A DNA stretch of 64,000 bases from Lophium mytilinum (GCA_010093605.1 MU004195.1:436708-500707), one strand, 5' to 3'; positions 33,849 to 44,704 are shown, numbered from the stretch's first letter. The notes: generated by a model from the letters alone, not told the origin. Made by a program: numbers and translations.

Positions 33849-34953
33849 ATGACCGGATTTCCAGCGTGCTGTTGCCCACCCCCGACCGTAACCCAAGCCC
33901 TCCAAAGCCTCATCCCGCAAGTCCTTTCGCTTAGAAGCCAAGCCTCCGACGACGCCCTTCCACCACTCTCTCCATCCAGCAGAAGCACCGCCACCCTCAT
34001 CCTCGTACCATCTGGCAGCGACGAGAGGGCGCGGCTGTCCTCGCGAACTCAATTGAACCCGGTCTGATGCGCAGTTCCGGCGGGAAGTCGTCGACGAAAA
34101 GAACGTGATTGCAGAGGCCGTGCGCGATGGATTTCTATGCGGGTTACTGAGCCCGTAGACGGAGTTGGCTGAGGATATCGTTCGCGAGCGCTGGAGCGAG
34201 CGGGGGTTGTGGAAAGGGGGCCCTACTTCAAGAGGAGGCGAGCTGTGGAAGCATGAGTTGGCTGATGCTGGGTTTTATCAACCCAAGAAGAAACCTAAGA
34301 ACGAGCAGTATCTCGTCATTTTCGGAGACATAACAGCCACTCTAAAGGTCGTGTCAGATGCGCCTGAGAAGCCGGTGCTACCGCCTGATGTTGACGCGTC
34401 ACGTCCATGTAATCGGTTTGAGCACGATCTGGCGATCGAAAGAAAGCGACTTCAGACAGGCGAGGCGCCTGATAGGCTCCCGGATATGGTCTACAGGAGG
34501 GTTCAAGACAAATGGACGGAGCGCGGGATCTGGGATCCGCAGTATACGCATCTAGTTGAGTACGATATGGCGAAAGGGGGACATTGGCGTTGGGCGAGAG
34601 GAAGAAATCGGTTTCCGGAATCGAGTTCACAGGCGCAGGAGATGGCATACAAGAATGTTAAGGATGAGTAGGTTGAGCAAGGACGGTGGGATCTGAGATA
34701 GAGGGAGTGGTCTGGCAGGATTTGGAGGCATGAGCAACCTCAGGAAAAGGATCGCCTGCGCCAGCTGGGGGGTCTCCCTGACCGAGGGTTTCTCAACCCA
34801 TGGACCCGGGAACTTATGGGGTTACCACCCCTTCCGGGAGCTCCTTTTCCTCATCAACAGGACCCTTCTCAATTTCCAGACCACCTTCGAACGGCGTTCT
34901 CCGAGCGTAACTCCCCATCTCAACCTGTCGTAAACGGCGTGTCTCTCGACTAG
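33849..34953 (+). pseudogene. Decayed fungal gene with W-x4-G-x-W repeats
   Basis: From ATG 33849 a frame runs to 34067 (MTGFPACCCPPP...). A second frame, shifted by one, carries coding-like text from about 34070 to the stop at 34953. Its repeats are RERWSERGLWKGG, QDKWTERGIWDPQ and, across a stop, DE*VEQGRWD, each followed by a WKHE or WRHE motif. Such repeats occur in uncharacterised fungal proteins, to my recollection. In-frame TAGs lie at 34156, 34669 and 34699. The second and third fit TGG to TAG and the first fits CAG to TAG. The rest, such as DRGFLNPWTRELMGLPPLP, is free of stops. I infer one gene inactivated by at least three nonsense changes and one frame change. No function can be given. 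Confidence 0.55.
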
Positions 34954-35450
34954 CCTGCCACAAACCAGCAACCCTCATCTCCTCCAAGACCTACTCGCAG
35001 CAGGAGATCGTCCCCACACGGCACTATTTAGAGCTCGTAATATCCGGACAAGTATGCGGATAGTTGAGAAGATACGGACAGCTGGGGAGATGCGCACAGC
35101 TCCGCAAAAGCAGAAAGCGGCAGAAAGACCTCCGTGAAACCACAAGGCGAAGACAGCAGTCAAGTGCACGCGCAAGACCGCAAAACCTTCAACTGCCTCC
35201 TCAAACGGACTAACAAGGTCAAAAAGGCGCGACATATCAGATCGGCAACAGCGAAAGAAGCTACGAAGCAGTGCGGCAGTAGGGGCAAAGGTGGGACGGA
35301 GGTTAAGAATATAGCGAATGTAAACCAGTGGCATGTCCTAGGTATGTTATTTTCAAACATGGCGTTACCGGCACGATGTATTGTATCTAGGGTATGAAGG
35401 GATGAATTTCAGGTCCCGTCCATTACCAAAATCAATATCTATACCGGCCA
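34954..35450. repeat. Intergenic region with direct repeat copy 2
   Basis: No gene recognised. Bases about 35341-35417 are the second copy of the RFC4-downstream repeat. The third cluster of promoter-bearing units begins immediately to the right. Confidence 0.5.
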
Positions 35451-35469
35451 CATGTGTTTCCGACCTCGC

Positions 35470-35760
35470 TTTCATCACGTGTCCCACGTGCCCTTGCTGC
35501 AAATCTCCTATAAAACCCTCTCCTCCCTCGACCAGATTCCTTCTCCATGGGTTCGGTCCTCTCGAGGATCAAAAGAAGATCTCAGGGTACATCATGGTGC
35601 TGGGGGTGGGAGATCGAAAACTAGGTTTTCAGCATGTGATGGTGGCTGTTGCGGTCTGGGTGTGCAAAATAGCGAAGACACAAGCCATGGAGGAGCGAGT
35701 CGGCGGTGTCTCCAGCCCAGTGATGATGATGTCTCGCAAAAGAGCTAGATGCAGCTTTTC
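35470..35760 (+). repeat. Dispersed-family unit (single, plus)
   Basis: CACGTG at 35476-35481 and 35485-35490, TATAAAA at 35509-35515, and TTCTCCATGG at 35541, 32 nt past the TATA start. Then CGAGGATCAAAAG, ATGGTGCTGGGGGTGGGAG near 35594, and ATGGTGGCTGTTGCGG about 45 bp later. In this copy one frame stays open through two 15-codon repeats (MVLGVGDRKLGFQHV, MVAVAVWVCKI), but other copies do not keep it. Confidence 0.75.
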
Positions 35761-35859
35761 TCCAGCAGCCAATTCGATAAAGGAGAAAGAAGAGCCCTAC
35801 GAGTGATGTCGAGCAGCATCGTATAGCAATCGCGAGGAAGCCGGACGCAGGCACCGACT

Positions 35860-36430
35860 CCACTCGGCCATTTTACGGCTATCCAACTGGTTTTGCTCAC
35901 ACATGTAAGGTCTGGGCGCATTGACTCCACTCGATCATCAGACACTCGAGGCTATCGTTTTGCTCCCACCATTATTGACCATGTCCGCCGTTTTTCAAAC
36001 ACCCCATTTCCACGCCTCGACGACGAACTGAAGAGGGGTAAGAGGTGGGAGGTAGAGGTTTTATACCCGCCAGAAGACGTTTGGAGCTTGAGGGCACGTG
36101 GGGACCATGTGCTTTGAGAAATGTAACCGGATGAACGATGTCGTCATGGGCCTATTCGATGCAGAAAGACTGGGAAAGGGGGTTGTCACGTGTGCCACGT
36201 GCACGCCTTCCTGGGACTTCCTATAAAAGCCTCTATGCCTCTCGTCTCGACATCTTCTGCAGCGGGGTAGGCTTCTTTAGGAGGAAAAACGTCGATGAAC
36301 TTCAACCATGGTTCTGGCGGTGGGAGATCAAAGCTTAGGGCCAATCACCCCATGGAGGTGTGTTGGGTCTGTGGAGCAGAAGCTGGAAGGCCAGACTTTC
36401 AATGAAGGCGTGTCGGAGTACGCAAAAGCC
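35860..36430. repeat. Head-to-head unit pair F
   Basis: The minus unit has CACGTG at 36100-36095, TATAAAA at 36065-36059, CTCTTCAGTTCG about 30 nt later, then two close ATGGT starts and GGTGGGAGCAAAA. The plus unit has CACGTG at 36187-36192 and 36196-36201, TATAAAA at 36222-36228, TTCTGCAGCGG at 36255-36265 (33 nt), GGAGGAAAAAC, then ATGGTTCTGGCGGTGGGAG near 36308. Confidence 0.75.
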
Positions 36431-36569
36431 TGGTGATGACGTGTAGCAAAAAGAGACGACGCCGCTCTGATTCATCCTAGAACGAAAATAGAGAGGGAAG
36501 GTAGTTAGAGATGCTGGAGAGCAGCAGCAGCTCGTAGTAAAGGGGCTGCGACACGCGCTCCCGACCGCC

Positions 36570-37100
36570 CAGCCATCAATGGCTTGCTCTTCAATTTTTG
36601 CTCCCCCATGGAAGACATCGTTAAGGAGGTCTTAAATTCACCCTTGCCTCACGTCGAATAGAGAACGAACAACCCCATCAGCGCGATCTTGGGGTTTTAT
36701 ACCCAGCAGCAGGAAGCCCAAGCGTGACGCTCACGTGCATGTCACCTGCCCACATTCGTATCTTTCGCATCTTACCATGAGAGACCTCCTTCCAAAAATG
36801 CCGTCCAGCAGACCGGTGGGGAGAGCGAAATCACGCGTCCCACGTGCCTCCCACCTCCCACATCCTATAAAACCTCCCCTTCCACGCAGCAACTTCTTCT
36901 GCAGCGGGCCTTGTTCTTCTCAGAATCAAATATGCTTGAGCGGGATAAGATGGAGGAGGATCAACGATCCCAAGAAACGAGGCCATGGTCCGGTGGGAGG
37001 TCAAAATCATCTACCCGGACTATTATCGTTCGGCGGTGTTCTCGAAAAAAGTTGCTGGGGAGTCCTTACATGGAGGGGTGCGCTGCGGGAGGGCTGATGG
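36570..37100. repeat. Head-to-head unit pair G
   Basis: The minus unit has CACGTG at 36737-36732, TATAAAA at 36701-36695, and GGGGGAGCAAAAATTG further on; its start motif is weak. The plus unit has CACGTG at 36841-36846, TATAAAA at 36866-36872, TTCTGCAGCGG at 36897-36907 (31 nt), CAGAATCAAAT, then GAGGAGGATCAACG and ATGGTCCGGTGGGAGGTC near 36984. Confidence 0.72.
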
Positions 37101-37199
37101 TGGCTAGCAGTATCTAAGGTTGCTGGTGGGGATTAGCAGGGCTAGGAGATAAGAATGAGGAAGTTGAAGGAATAGTGGAGCGCAGCAACGCGAGGTGGT

Positions 37200-37700
37200 A
37201 AGAAGGTGGACACTCCGCGCGCCCATGGGCAATGTTGGAGCGATGTTTTTGCTCCCACCATGGCACGGCGAGGCGCTACAATCTGTTTTACTCCCCCGAG
37301 TGCACACCTTGTTGAAGCACGGAAGAGAATAGGAGAGCAGAAGAGAGGTTTTATACCCATCAACAGCCAGGCACGCGGTAGGGCTTTGAGACCACGTGAG
37401 AGCCACGTGCTTCCGCTTACTGCAACCTGCTTTGGTCTGTGCTGCTCAGGTATTCTACATCTTGGGAACGAGCGTGACCGATCACGCGCCTTACGTGCCC
37501 CCCTTCCCTCCATCTACTATAAAACCCCAACCTCCCTCGCAGAAACTTCTTCTCCAGCGGGATTTGGGTCTCTGGAGGAGCAAAATCGGGCTCTCCACGC
37601 TCGAATGGATCTGGGGTAGAGATTAAACCAACGATCGTTACTGCAGCATGGCTGGAGGCTGTGGGTTGGTGCAAAACAAGTAACACCGGGTGCCTATGGC
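37200..37700. repeat. Head-to-head unit pair H
   Basis: The minus unit has CACGTG at 37409-37404 and 37398-37393, TATAAAA at 37355-37349, a CTTCCGTGC-type start region about 30 nt on, GGGGGAGTAAAAC, then ATGGTGGGAGCAAAAAC. The plus unit has TACGTG near 37492, TATAAAA at 37518-37524, TTCTCCAGCGG at 37550-37560 (32 nt), GGAGGAGCAAAATC, then ATGG starts near 37602 and 37649 (about 47 bp apart). Confidence 0.72.
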
Positions 37701-38019
37701 CGGGATCGGATTGAACTCGGAAACAGAGAGACGCGATGGAGGAGTGCTTGTAATGTTGTAATAATGGTTAGCATTGTCTATAGGTGTCAGTGGTCTTCAA
37801 AAGCGTTAGAGGGTTGAATGGCGTAAAGAGGATATTGTGGTTTTCGTGTTTACCGAGGGAGGTTTCCAAAGAGTAGATGGAGAGAATGATAGACATCATC
37901 AGCAGCCTGAGATGGCGATCGGTGACGACGAGCGGATGACGCTGGCTCAGCAACCAGCAACCAGCCACCATGATATCCCATCGCTTGCCTGTTTGATCCA
38001 GCACGCGGGAGTCCTCCAT

Positions 38020-38200
38020 CATTCTTGTCTGGGCGGATTTTGCTCCCCAGCTTCCCACATGCGTCGCCTGGCAGGAACCTTTAGATATCCTCGGAATTGC
38101 CCTTTGATGGACAAAGATCCGAGGGGTGGAAAAGGTCTTATAGCTAGCGGACAACCGATGGGAGGGTCTGTGCTCGGAATGCACGTGCAGGTCAGGCGGT
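38020..38200 (-). repeat. Dispersed-family unit (degenerate, minus)
   Basis: CACGTG at 38187-38182, a TATAAGA element near 38137-38142, and GGGGAGCAAAATCC near 38040-38055 read on the minus strand. The start motif is not clear. It closes the third cluster. Confidence 0.45.
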
Positions 38201-38472
38201 TCGTGTGTTGAAAACGAAGCATGATGAAAGGCGATACTAGGGTATGGCAAGAACTCGAAATATCGCACGCGGGATTTATGAAAGTTATGAAGAGATATGT
38301 GATTTAGACAAGAATGAAAAAAGTATATATACCACATGCCACCTAGCCATTCCTCGGTTGAGCATATTCAAAACCTGGCCTATATCCAACCAACCCACAA
38401 ACAATGCCCGCTTGCACGTACTCAGCCATCCAACTCGCACGCACAACAACTTCCCAACAAAGAACCCTATCA

Positions 38473-39636
38473 TCAGCTTCCCACCTGAACAGCATCTCCC
38501 TTCCCCCAGTCCTCTCCCAGCACCCATACGCCCTCCTTCGCCCTTGTTCCAACTCCGCCCGCGTCCTCAAAGCGCCTCCACACGGTACTCACAACCCTAC
38601 TCCCCGGATTCGGCCGCACCTTGACGCAAACCCCACAACCTCTCCTCCCGCGCCAGACCTCCATATCAATCAACCCCCCACACGTATTCCGCAGCGTGTC
38701 GATAACCGGCGAGTTGTCGTCAGACCAAACCTGCGCGTAAGCACACTCGTCCGGGTAATACACTCTCAGCTCCAGATTCTTGAACATTGGCAGCGGAATT
38801 GGATTATTCGAGCCTGGCGTCGGGGCAGGTGGGAGAAGCGTGCGAATCAGCGACGCTATAGCCGATCTCGCGAGGACGGTTGTCGCAGCAGGATGCGGCT
38901 GATGCTGGACGGGTCGAGGCGGGGGCGTGGGGAGGCGGACTCGGGGACGGCGACCTTGCATGTTGATTCTGAACGAGTCGGCGGCCGACATCGATGAATC
39001 CGTGGATGAGCTTTGGGTCGAACCGCTGTCGCTGGATGAAGACATCGAGGTCGAGGCCGAAGCCGTCGAGCTTGTCGACGAGCCCGAGGAGGTGATGGAA
39101 GAGGTCGACTCCCGCGGTTTCAGCGTGTAGTACCCGCAGATATGCACGCTGCGCGCCTGGCGCAGCAGACTCGGATACAGCGCTTTTAGCACTAGCAGGC
39201 CGTATGGGTAGCTTGTGTATAGAGAAAGCCCTGAGTTCGCGTTCTTCGGCGCGCGGAAGCGGATGTGCTCGGCGACTTCTGCGTTTATCTGGCGGCTGGT
39301 CTGCAGCAGCGCGAAGGAGGTGGGGTGGGGCAGGCCGCTGTGGCCATTGGATCCACGCTCTTGGGGTTTATCGACCGAGATGGGGTTGGTGATGGAGAGC
39401 AGCGACGCGTCGTAGCAGCTGCGCACGACCGGGACATGGTTTGCTGGGAGCCCAGGGATCTCGTTCCGCGGTATGTAATCAGGCGCGGTGGGATCGTCGC
39501 CGGCGACGGGGGCGCTGGTGATTGTTATGTTGTCGGGGTCTGAGAGGGCGAAGTCGTAGATAGCGAGGCGGAGCTCGGTGGGGAGTTCCAGCAGGAAAGA
39601 CCGACTCGTCATATGTGGATCTGAGAGGGGTGGCAT
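38473..39636 (-). CDS. F-box-like fungal protein
   Basis: Single exon, 387 aa, ATG at 39636. Residues 12-30 read SFLLELPTELRLAIYDFAL, the F-box-like LP-x-E-LR-x-x-IY opening shared by a very large fungal family. ALLQTSRQINAEVAEHIRFR near residue 115 is the second hallmark (L-L-x-x-C/S-R-x-I-x-x-E). A Ser-rich spacer (about 180-230) and a Pro/Arg stretch divide it from a C-terminal part with LELRVYYPDECAY. Family knowledge: F-box proteins recruit substrates to SCF ubiquitin ligases, but most of these short fungal forms are untested. No intron or break is seen. Confidence 0.7.
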   Translation of the reverse strand: MPPLSDPHMTSRSFLLELPTELRLAIYDFALSDPDNITITSAPVAGDDPTAPDYIPRNEIPGLPANHVPVVRSCYDASLLSITNPISVDKPQERGSNGHSGLPHPTSFALLQTSRQINAEVAEHIRFRAPKNANSGLSLYTSYPYGLLVLKALYPSLLRQARSVHICGYYTLKPRESTSSITSSGSSTSSTASASTSMSSSSDSGSTQSSSTDSSMSAADSFRINMQGRRPRVRLPTPPPRPVQHQPHPAATTVLARSAIASLIRTLLPPAPTPGSNNPIPLPMFKNLELRVYYPDECAYAQVWSDDNSPVIDTLRNTCGGLIDMEVWRGRRGCGVCVKVRPNPGSRVVSTVWRRFEDAGGVGTRAKEGVWVLGEDWGKGDAVQVGS

Positions 39637-41662
39637 TCTGGACGAGAGGGAGATATTTGGTGAAGTGAGGCAGTGGTAGAATGTTTTGTAGTGATGCTGG
39701 ACTCGTCTGTTGTGGGGCGGTGAAAGTTTGGTTGAGTGAACGTCAACAGACTACGGCTAGCGCTTCCACCCGAGGGGAGGGCAGGTGGGTGGTGCCTGGC
39801 TCGTTCCGCAGGCAGATCCAAGCGCAGATACACCAATCGGGGCTGCTGTTTTGGCGGCGGACCTGCGGGCGTGAAACACCAGGACACCAGCTTGAGTGGC
39901 GATGGAGGACAGCAGACTTTGCAGCCAACCTCGCGAGCAGGCAGTGGTGGTGTTTCTTACAGAGAGCCACGTCGAAGTTGTCGACGCCTGGAATGGTCAC
40001 ACGGTGTGAGGTGCTGATGGTCTCGACCCGTGTGCTGCCAAGCACAGTGTCATGAGGTTGAAGAGTCATCTGTTTGTTTCGTCCTCGGGCTTTCACTTCC
40101 AAGTGGGATGCATTCACTACAACATGCTCTGTGTTGCTTCCCCCTATTCATTCAGAACGGCTTATGAGCCGAGGGTGCGTTTGTTCGAGATCTTGAGGAT
40201 CGAAGGTAGGTTGCCGGAAGGTTGACTTTCTAGGCATGTACACTAACAGTATTGGTATTCGACATCTACATACAATAATAAGCTGTGGTCTTCGTTATCT
40301 TCGTAAACACCATTTCGAGCTGAGAATCTTATGTCTTACGAATGGTTCGACAATATCTCCGACCGACATCTTTGGTACCAGGACTCATCAAAATGGTAAT
40401 CCCATGAACACTCTCTGTTTCATCTCTGAACGGAATCCAATTTTCGACGGAGTTAGGCATAAGTGCTCGATGACATCCACATGTGACGGATCGGAGATCT
40501 ATTTACAGCAGATTCTATCCGAAGGATCGATCGGGACTTGAGAATCGCTCAAAATAATTTTCTCTTCGTCAATGCCCCAATCAGAGCCGACTGAGCCCAA
40601 AAATCAGACAAAGGAAGAGGCCCTACGTCGAAATCGATTTCGCCCCAACGGCGCCTTCTATCCCAACGAAAGCGAACTACGGTAATACCATCGATAGAAT
40701 GTTTAAGTTGTTCTAGAAACGGTAAGGTACAAATTCAGAGAGTTGTGGGAACAAGGGTAGACACCATCAATTGGACATTGAAATCAAGAGATCATACAGA
40801 TGCATACGGTATCCTCTGCATCCTCCGATAAAAAGACGACTATGTTGAGTGCCGGGGCAACAGCTCACCGATCCCACGACACAGTCCAAGCAGCATACTC
40901 CCCGTTTTCAATCCTCGAGCCTGGAATTCCATCAACCCGATCACTCAACAATGGTGCCTGCTCATAATACATTGCAGCATTTCCCTAGCGTTCTCATAAT
41001 TCATAAGGTTTCGCTCATCAATCCTGCTGTCGCGTGTCGACGGTATGATAGAGCGAGTTCTACTTGAGGTGAATGCTGACAAAATACTGACTATGAGATT
41101 GAGCGTACTCCCTTCCAACAAAGTTAGCGTTGAGCTTGTTTTATTAAGTGACTTGACATCACATAGAAGTGTCTGTGTTCTGTGCGTGGAGGAACAAGAT
41201 CTCGAAGATACACCTGCCGCCTAGCGCATGTTGGTCGCCGAAAATCTCAGGGTACATCTCAAGGTACATCCTTAGACCATTCAGTGTACTTCCAAAGCTT
41301 CAAATAGCCGCTTCAGAGAGCAGACTATATCCAGGTGCATACGAAGACCAATCCAGAAGGAAAACCCCATTTAGCATAGATCTCATACTCATCACTTATT
41401 AGCCATGTCATGGTATATCAAGTAAAGACGTCGTTTGAGCGTTTTAAACGTATATTATGAATACGAACCGAGAGGTACTCGTAGCAGAGCAGCTACATCT
41501 CCTGGCCCTTTCCCGGACTCAAGCAACCCCAACAATCCTCGCTGCCCGGACCAATAGCATCCTCCCATGGGAACATCACCGACTCCAATAACCCGCGGAC
41601 AAAGAAAGCAGGCGTCCCAGTTGCCTCCGTCATTACCCCAATAGTCCCCAACCTATCCCCAT
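39637..41662. other. Intergenic region
   Basis: Two kb with no gene I can support. Plus-strand frames at 40236-40541 and 41169-41402 have no motif and poor starts. Composition is ordinary and I see no repeat. Confidence 0.4.
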
Positions 41663-41996
41663 CTACCTCATCGAGAAATAATGCGCCCTAGCCATCGCCG
41701 CGTCCGCCTTTGCCTGATGGTTACTCCGCGGGCTTCCGACTTTGGTTTTCGATGCTGATTGTGATTGGACAGATTGTGGTTGGGCTACTATGCTGATCGT
41801 CAGTCCTGTGGTTGCCTGAGAGATGACGCGTGTGCTTACCTGGCCGGCCTTTTTCTGTCACCTGGACAGTTGCCTTTCCGTCTTTACTTGCGAGAGAAGT
41901 ATTGGAAGGGTTGTAGGCTGGAGGTGCGCCCGAGGTGCTGTAGCGGGGAGCAGATTCTTGTTGGTTTGTGGATTGGGTTGTGAAGTTAGGAGACAT
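41663..41996 (-). CDS. Small orphan protein, probable 2 exons
   Basis: Exon 1 41996-41840 and exon 2 41787-41663 with a GTAAGC donor and a TAG acceptor (52-bp intron) give 93 aa. It starts MSPNFTTQSTNQQESAPRY, is rich in Ser, Thr, Gln and Pro, and ends with a charged AKADAAMARAHYFSMR. Without splicing the frame ends at 41721 instead. A TATATA element lies about 180 bp upstream (near 42180). There is no domain or signal peptide. The intron has normal size and phase, which is the main evidence for a gene. Confidence 0.45.
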
Positions 41997-43250
41997 GATG
42001 GTTAGGTATTGACGGCGAGTCGCTTCGAGGTGGTTCGAAATTGTAGCTGAGTTGATATGATGAATGGAGAAGTTTTCGAATTGTTTGAATTATCTGAGTT
42101 CAATTGGGAGATGTAGAAGGATGATTGAAGACTGCCGAGCTGGATGGATGATTTGAGTTCTTACTTCCTCCCTTCCTTATATATACACAATTCCTACCAT
42201 CGACAGCGGCTGACTCAAACGTACATACAGTCGGAATGCCTGATCTGACTCCTCCTCGCCCTTCTGCAGCTCGGAGCAAAGCAGCCAAACTAAGCTCGTA
42301 GATCCTTCTATATGCTAGGGCTCAATGACACCATTCGCGTCACCACGTGGAGATGCCTTGCTATTACGCGTTTCAAGACATTTCGGAGTAAAGAATATGG
42401 CTTGATTTATTACACCGAGGGTAGGATTCGTAAGGTTGGTGATGATCAATCTATTCCGACGTCTACTCCGAAGGATTTTGGTCCGAGAACACCAACCTAA
42501 TTTGAACTGCAAACAGTTGTTCGCGGAGTCATAAGGGCGGCATGATACGATATACGGTAGGATAGGAGACAGTTGGCACTTTGTTGATGGACTGAAAATC
42601 TGTTCCGATGGATGACATGGGTTCGGGGGTTGTCTGGAGGTGAGAGGCGGGAAGTCTACAGCGAAGATTCTCCGCTCCTTCATCTACAAGCCTGCTTCAT
42701 CAACTTTCATTATCTTTCATCGACTTTTATCGCGACTTCCATCGCTACTTTCAATGCTACTTTCGTCGCTAAGTTCTTCCCTTTTTATTGCATGACCTCT
42801 GCCTTTTTCTTTTTATTATGTTCACCACATCTCGTGTTGCGACCAAGTGTGAGATACTTTGTCCTCGCCGCAAGATAGGCCTACGGCTACCTCGTATTCA
42901 AAATATGTGTATACACTTGCACTCCATGTGCTCTTTCAACCTTACCTACAGAACATGGAGTGACTTGGATGACTTCCTTGGGTCAGAAAAATCCGGTACC
43001 TACAGATGAGGTCTCCAAAATGCGACCACGAGGGCTGTGCATCGTGATAGCGATGCGGCACAGTTACACAGCCCTGAGCCAAATCATGGCACAGTGGTAA
43101 GTTGCCTTCTTGCTCTCGACGTAAAGTCTGCACCTCTCCCAATCTATTCTTGTCTTTTCGCTCCGAAAATCCCGCATGTTGCATATATCGTAAATTCCCG
43201 AAGTCGCAGCAGGTTTTGCACAACAAGGTCGTATATTGGTCGACCACATA
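41997..43250. other. Intergenic region
   Basis: No gene recognised. A run of imperfect CTTTCATCG/CTTTTATCG/CTTCCATCG repeats lies at 42700-42780 and looks like a pyrimidine-rich promoter or simple repeat. TATATATAC near 42180 faces the small gene on the minus strand. Confidence 0.4.
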
Positions 43251-44139
43251 ATGGAAACCACCACCCCAAATCCACACGATAGTATCGTCTTCAGCGAAGC
43301 ATCTCACTCGAATCCTCGCGAATCTAGTCTTCTTCCCAAAAGTACACCGGACCCAACCACCTCTTCTAGAATCTTGACCCAACCTCAAGATTTCGACAGC
43401 GAACCCCAGTGGCTCCCGCCGGGCTTTGACAAAGAGAGCCAAAAGAACAAGGTCCAAATCCGACCCGCATACCTTTTACTCATCGCAGTTGCAGTAGTAC
43501 TAGCCATGGCGCTTGTGGGTGGCTTAGCCGGTGGGTTGACTGCAAGGCGACATAAAAGTGAAAGTAAGGAGGAGATGATAGCCGTGCAATCGGTAGGCGT
43601 GTCTTCGACAGTGTAAGATACGCCTCTACCTCTCTTTGTCCTTTCCTTGACCAAAAAATAGAGAGCTGATACACAATACACCACTGCCTTCCCAATCCAA
43701 ACCATCGGCGACGTCGCGCTCCTTAACAACATCCGCATCCTTGACTACCTCCACATCCACACCAACACCCACCTACGTCACTTCTGGCACAACTGGCATG
43801 GCCGAGCTTCCCTGCCCTTACGACACCAGCGTCCCTTATCTCGAATCAACTACCCGAACCTCGTTCAACGTCAGCTGCGGCACCGATATGCCAGAATGGA
43901 TGACCGGGGCCAATGGCTTCCACGTTCATGATGATTCGCGCTTCGTTGCCTATACACTGGAAGATTGTCTCGAGAAGTGTGCTGTTACCCCCAAGTGTGC
44001 CGCTGCCGCTTACGGGGCAAATTTGACTGAATTGGTAGAGGTGCGAGGAGGGACTGGGAATTGTTTTCTGAAGAACTCGACGGTGACGCAGCCGGTGGGA
44101 AGTTTTGGATGGATGATCACAGCGATGAGGAACCCATGA
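43251..44139 (+). CDS. Single-pass membrane protein with PAN-like Cys domain, 2 exons
   Basis: Exons 43251-43612 and 43662-44139 give 279 aa; ATG 43251 is the first in frame. Residues 1-75 are cytosolic and end FDKESQKNKVQIRP. One helix, AYLLLIAVAVVLAMALVGGL, spans about residues 76-98. A Ser/Thr-rich stalk (to about 175) leads to a Cys-containing ectodomain. Its motifs FVAYTLEDCLEKCAVTPKCAA and NCFLKNSTV are the pattern of PAN/apple-like domains in fungal surface proteins. Likely type II-like topology with a surface role in adhesion or sensing. I know of no characterised member with this layout. Intron 49 bp. Confidence 0.72.
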
Positions 44140-44704
44140 TGGAAGTGTGGTGGGTGTGTGTGTGGTGTTCCGCAATATACATCGAGCTGGTCACCCGTCA
44201 TCGTAGGAGGTACTGGTTCCTATCGATACAGTTGACTTTTCCGCCGAAGTCGTTTCGACACTCAAAGTGTTCGGTAGCGACCGGGGGTCATATTAGTGCT
44301 CTTACGCGCAGCACTCTATCGGGGATCAAGTTCACTACAAGCGTTCATTTAACAGCGTTGTAAGAAAGTGGAGGCATAGAAAGAGGGAAGGAAGGAGGGC
44401 TCATCGGTCACTTTCGACAAGTATTAGATTTAACGAGCATTTAGCTGGACAGGTAATAAATAGTATACCATTATCACCTAACTTACGCGACGGCATTTGA
44501 TCTCCTATCCCAATCTACTCACTAGGCCTCCCACTAGTCCCGCGCTATAAGGGCATCTAGCTCCTTCACAACCCCACCACGTAACTCGGACCCGACGTCG
44601 GCATAAGCAACGTCTCCACCCAGCTCACTCTAATATTTACATCCTTACCAACGAAACCTTCCAGTTCAACCTTTGTTCCTAATATTCCAATCGTAAAACA
44701 CACA
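44140..44704. other. Intergenic region
   Basis: No gene is seen in about 565 bp. The region leads into a clean pyrimidine-rich leader before ATG 44705. Confidence 0.45.

Noticed and set aside
35470-37700. Small proteins encoded by individual units (for example the 15-codon MV-repeats at 35.6 kb, or W-rich tails at 35.6 and 36.3 kb)
   Set aside because: Frames differ from unit to unit and most are interrupted. The conserved elements are promoter-like, not codon-like.
18700-37700. Units considered as solo LTRs or other retroelement ends
   Set aside because: No consistent element boundary, terminal dinucleotides, target duplication or internal coding region was found, and the paired head-to-head layout does not fit.
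38404-38997. Plus-strand 197-codon frame
   Set aside because: It is the antisense shadow of the GC-rich F-box-like gene.
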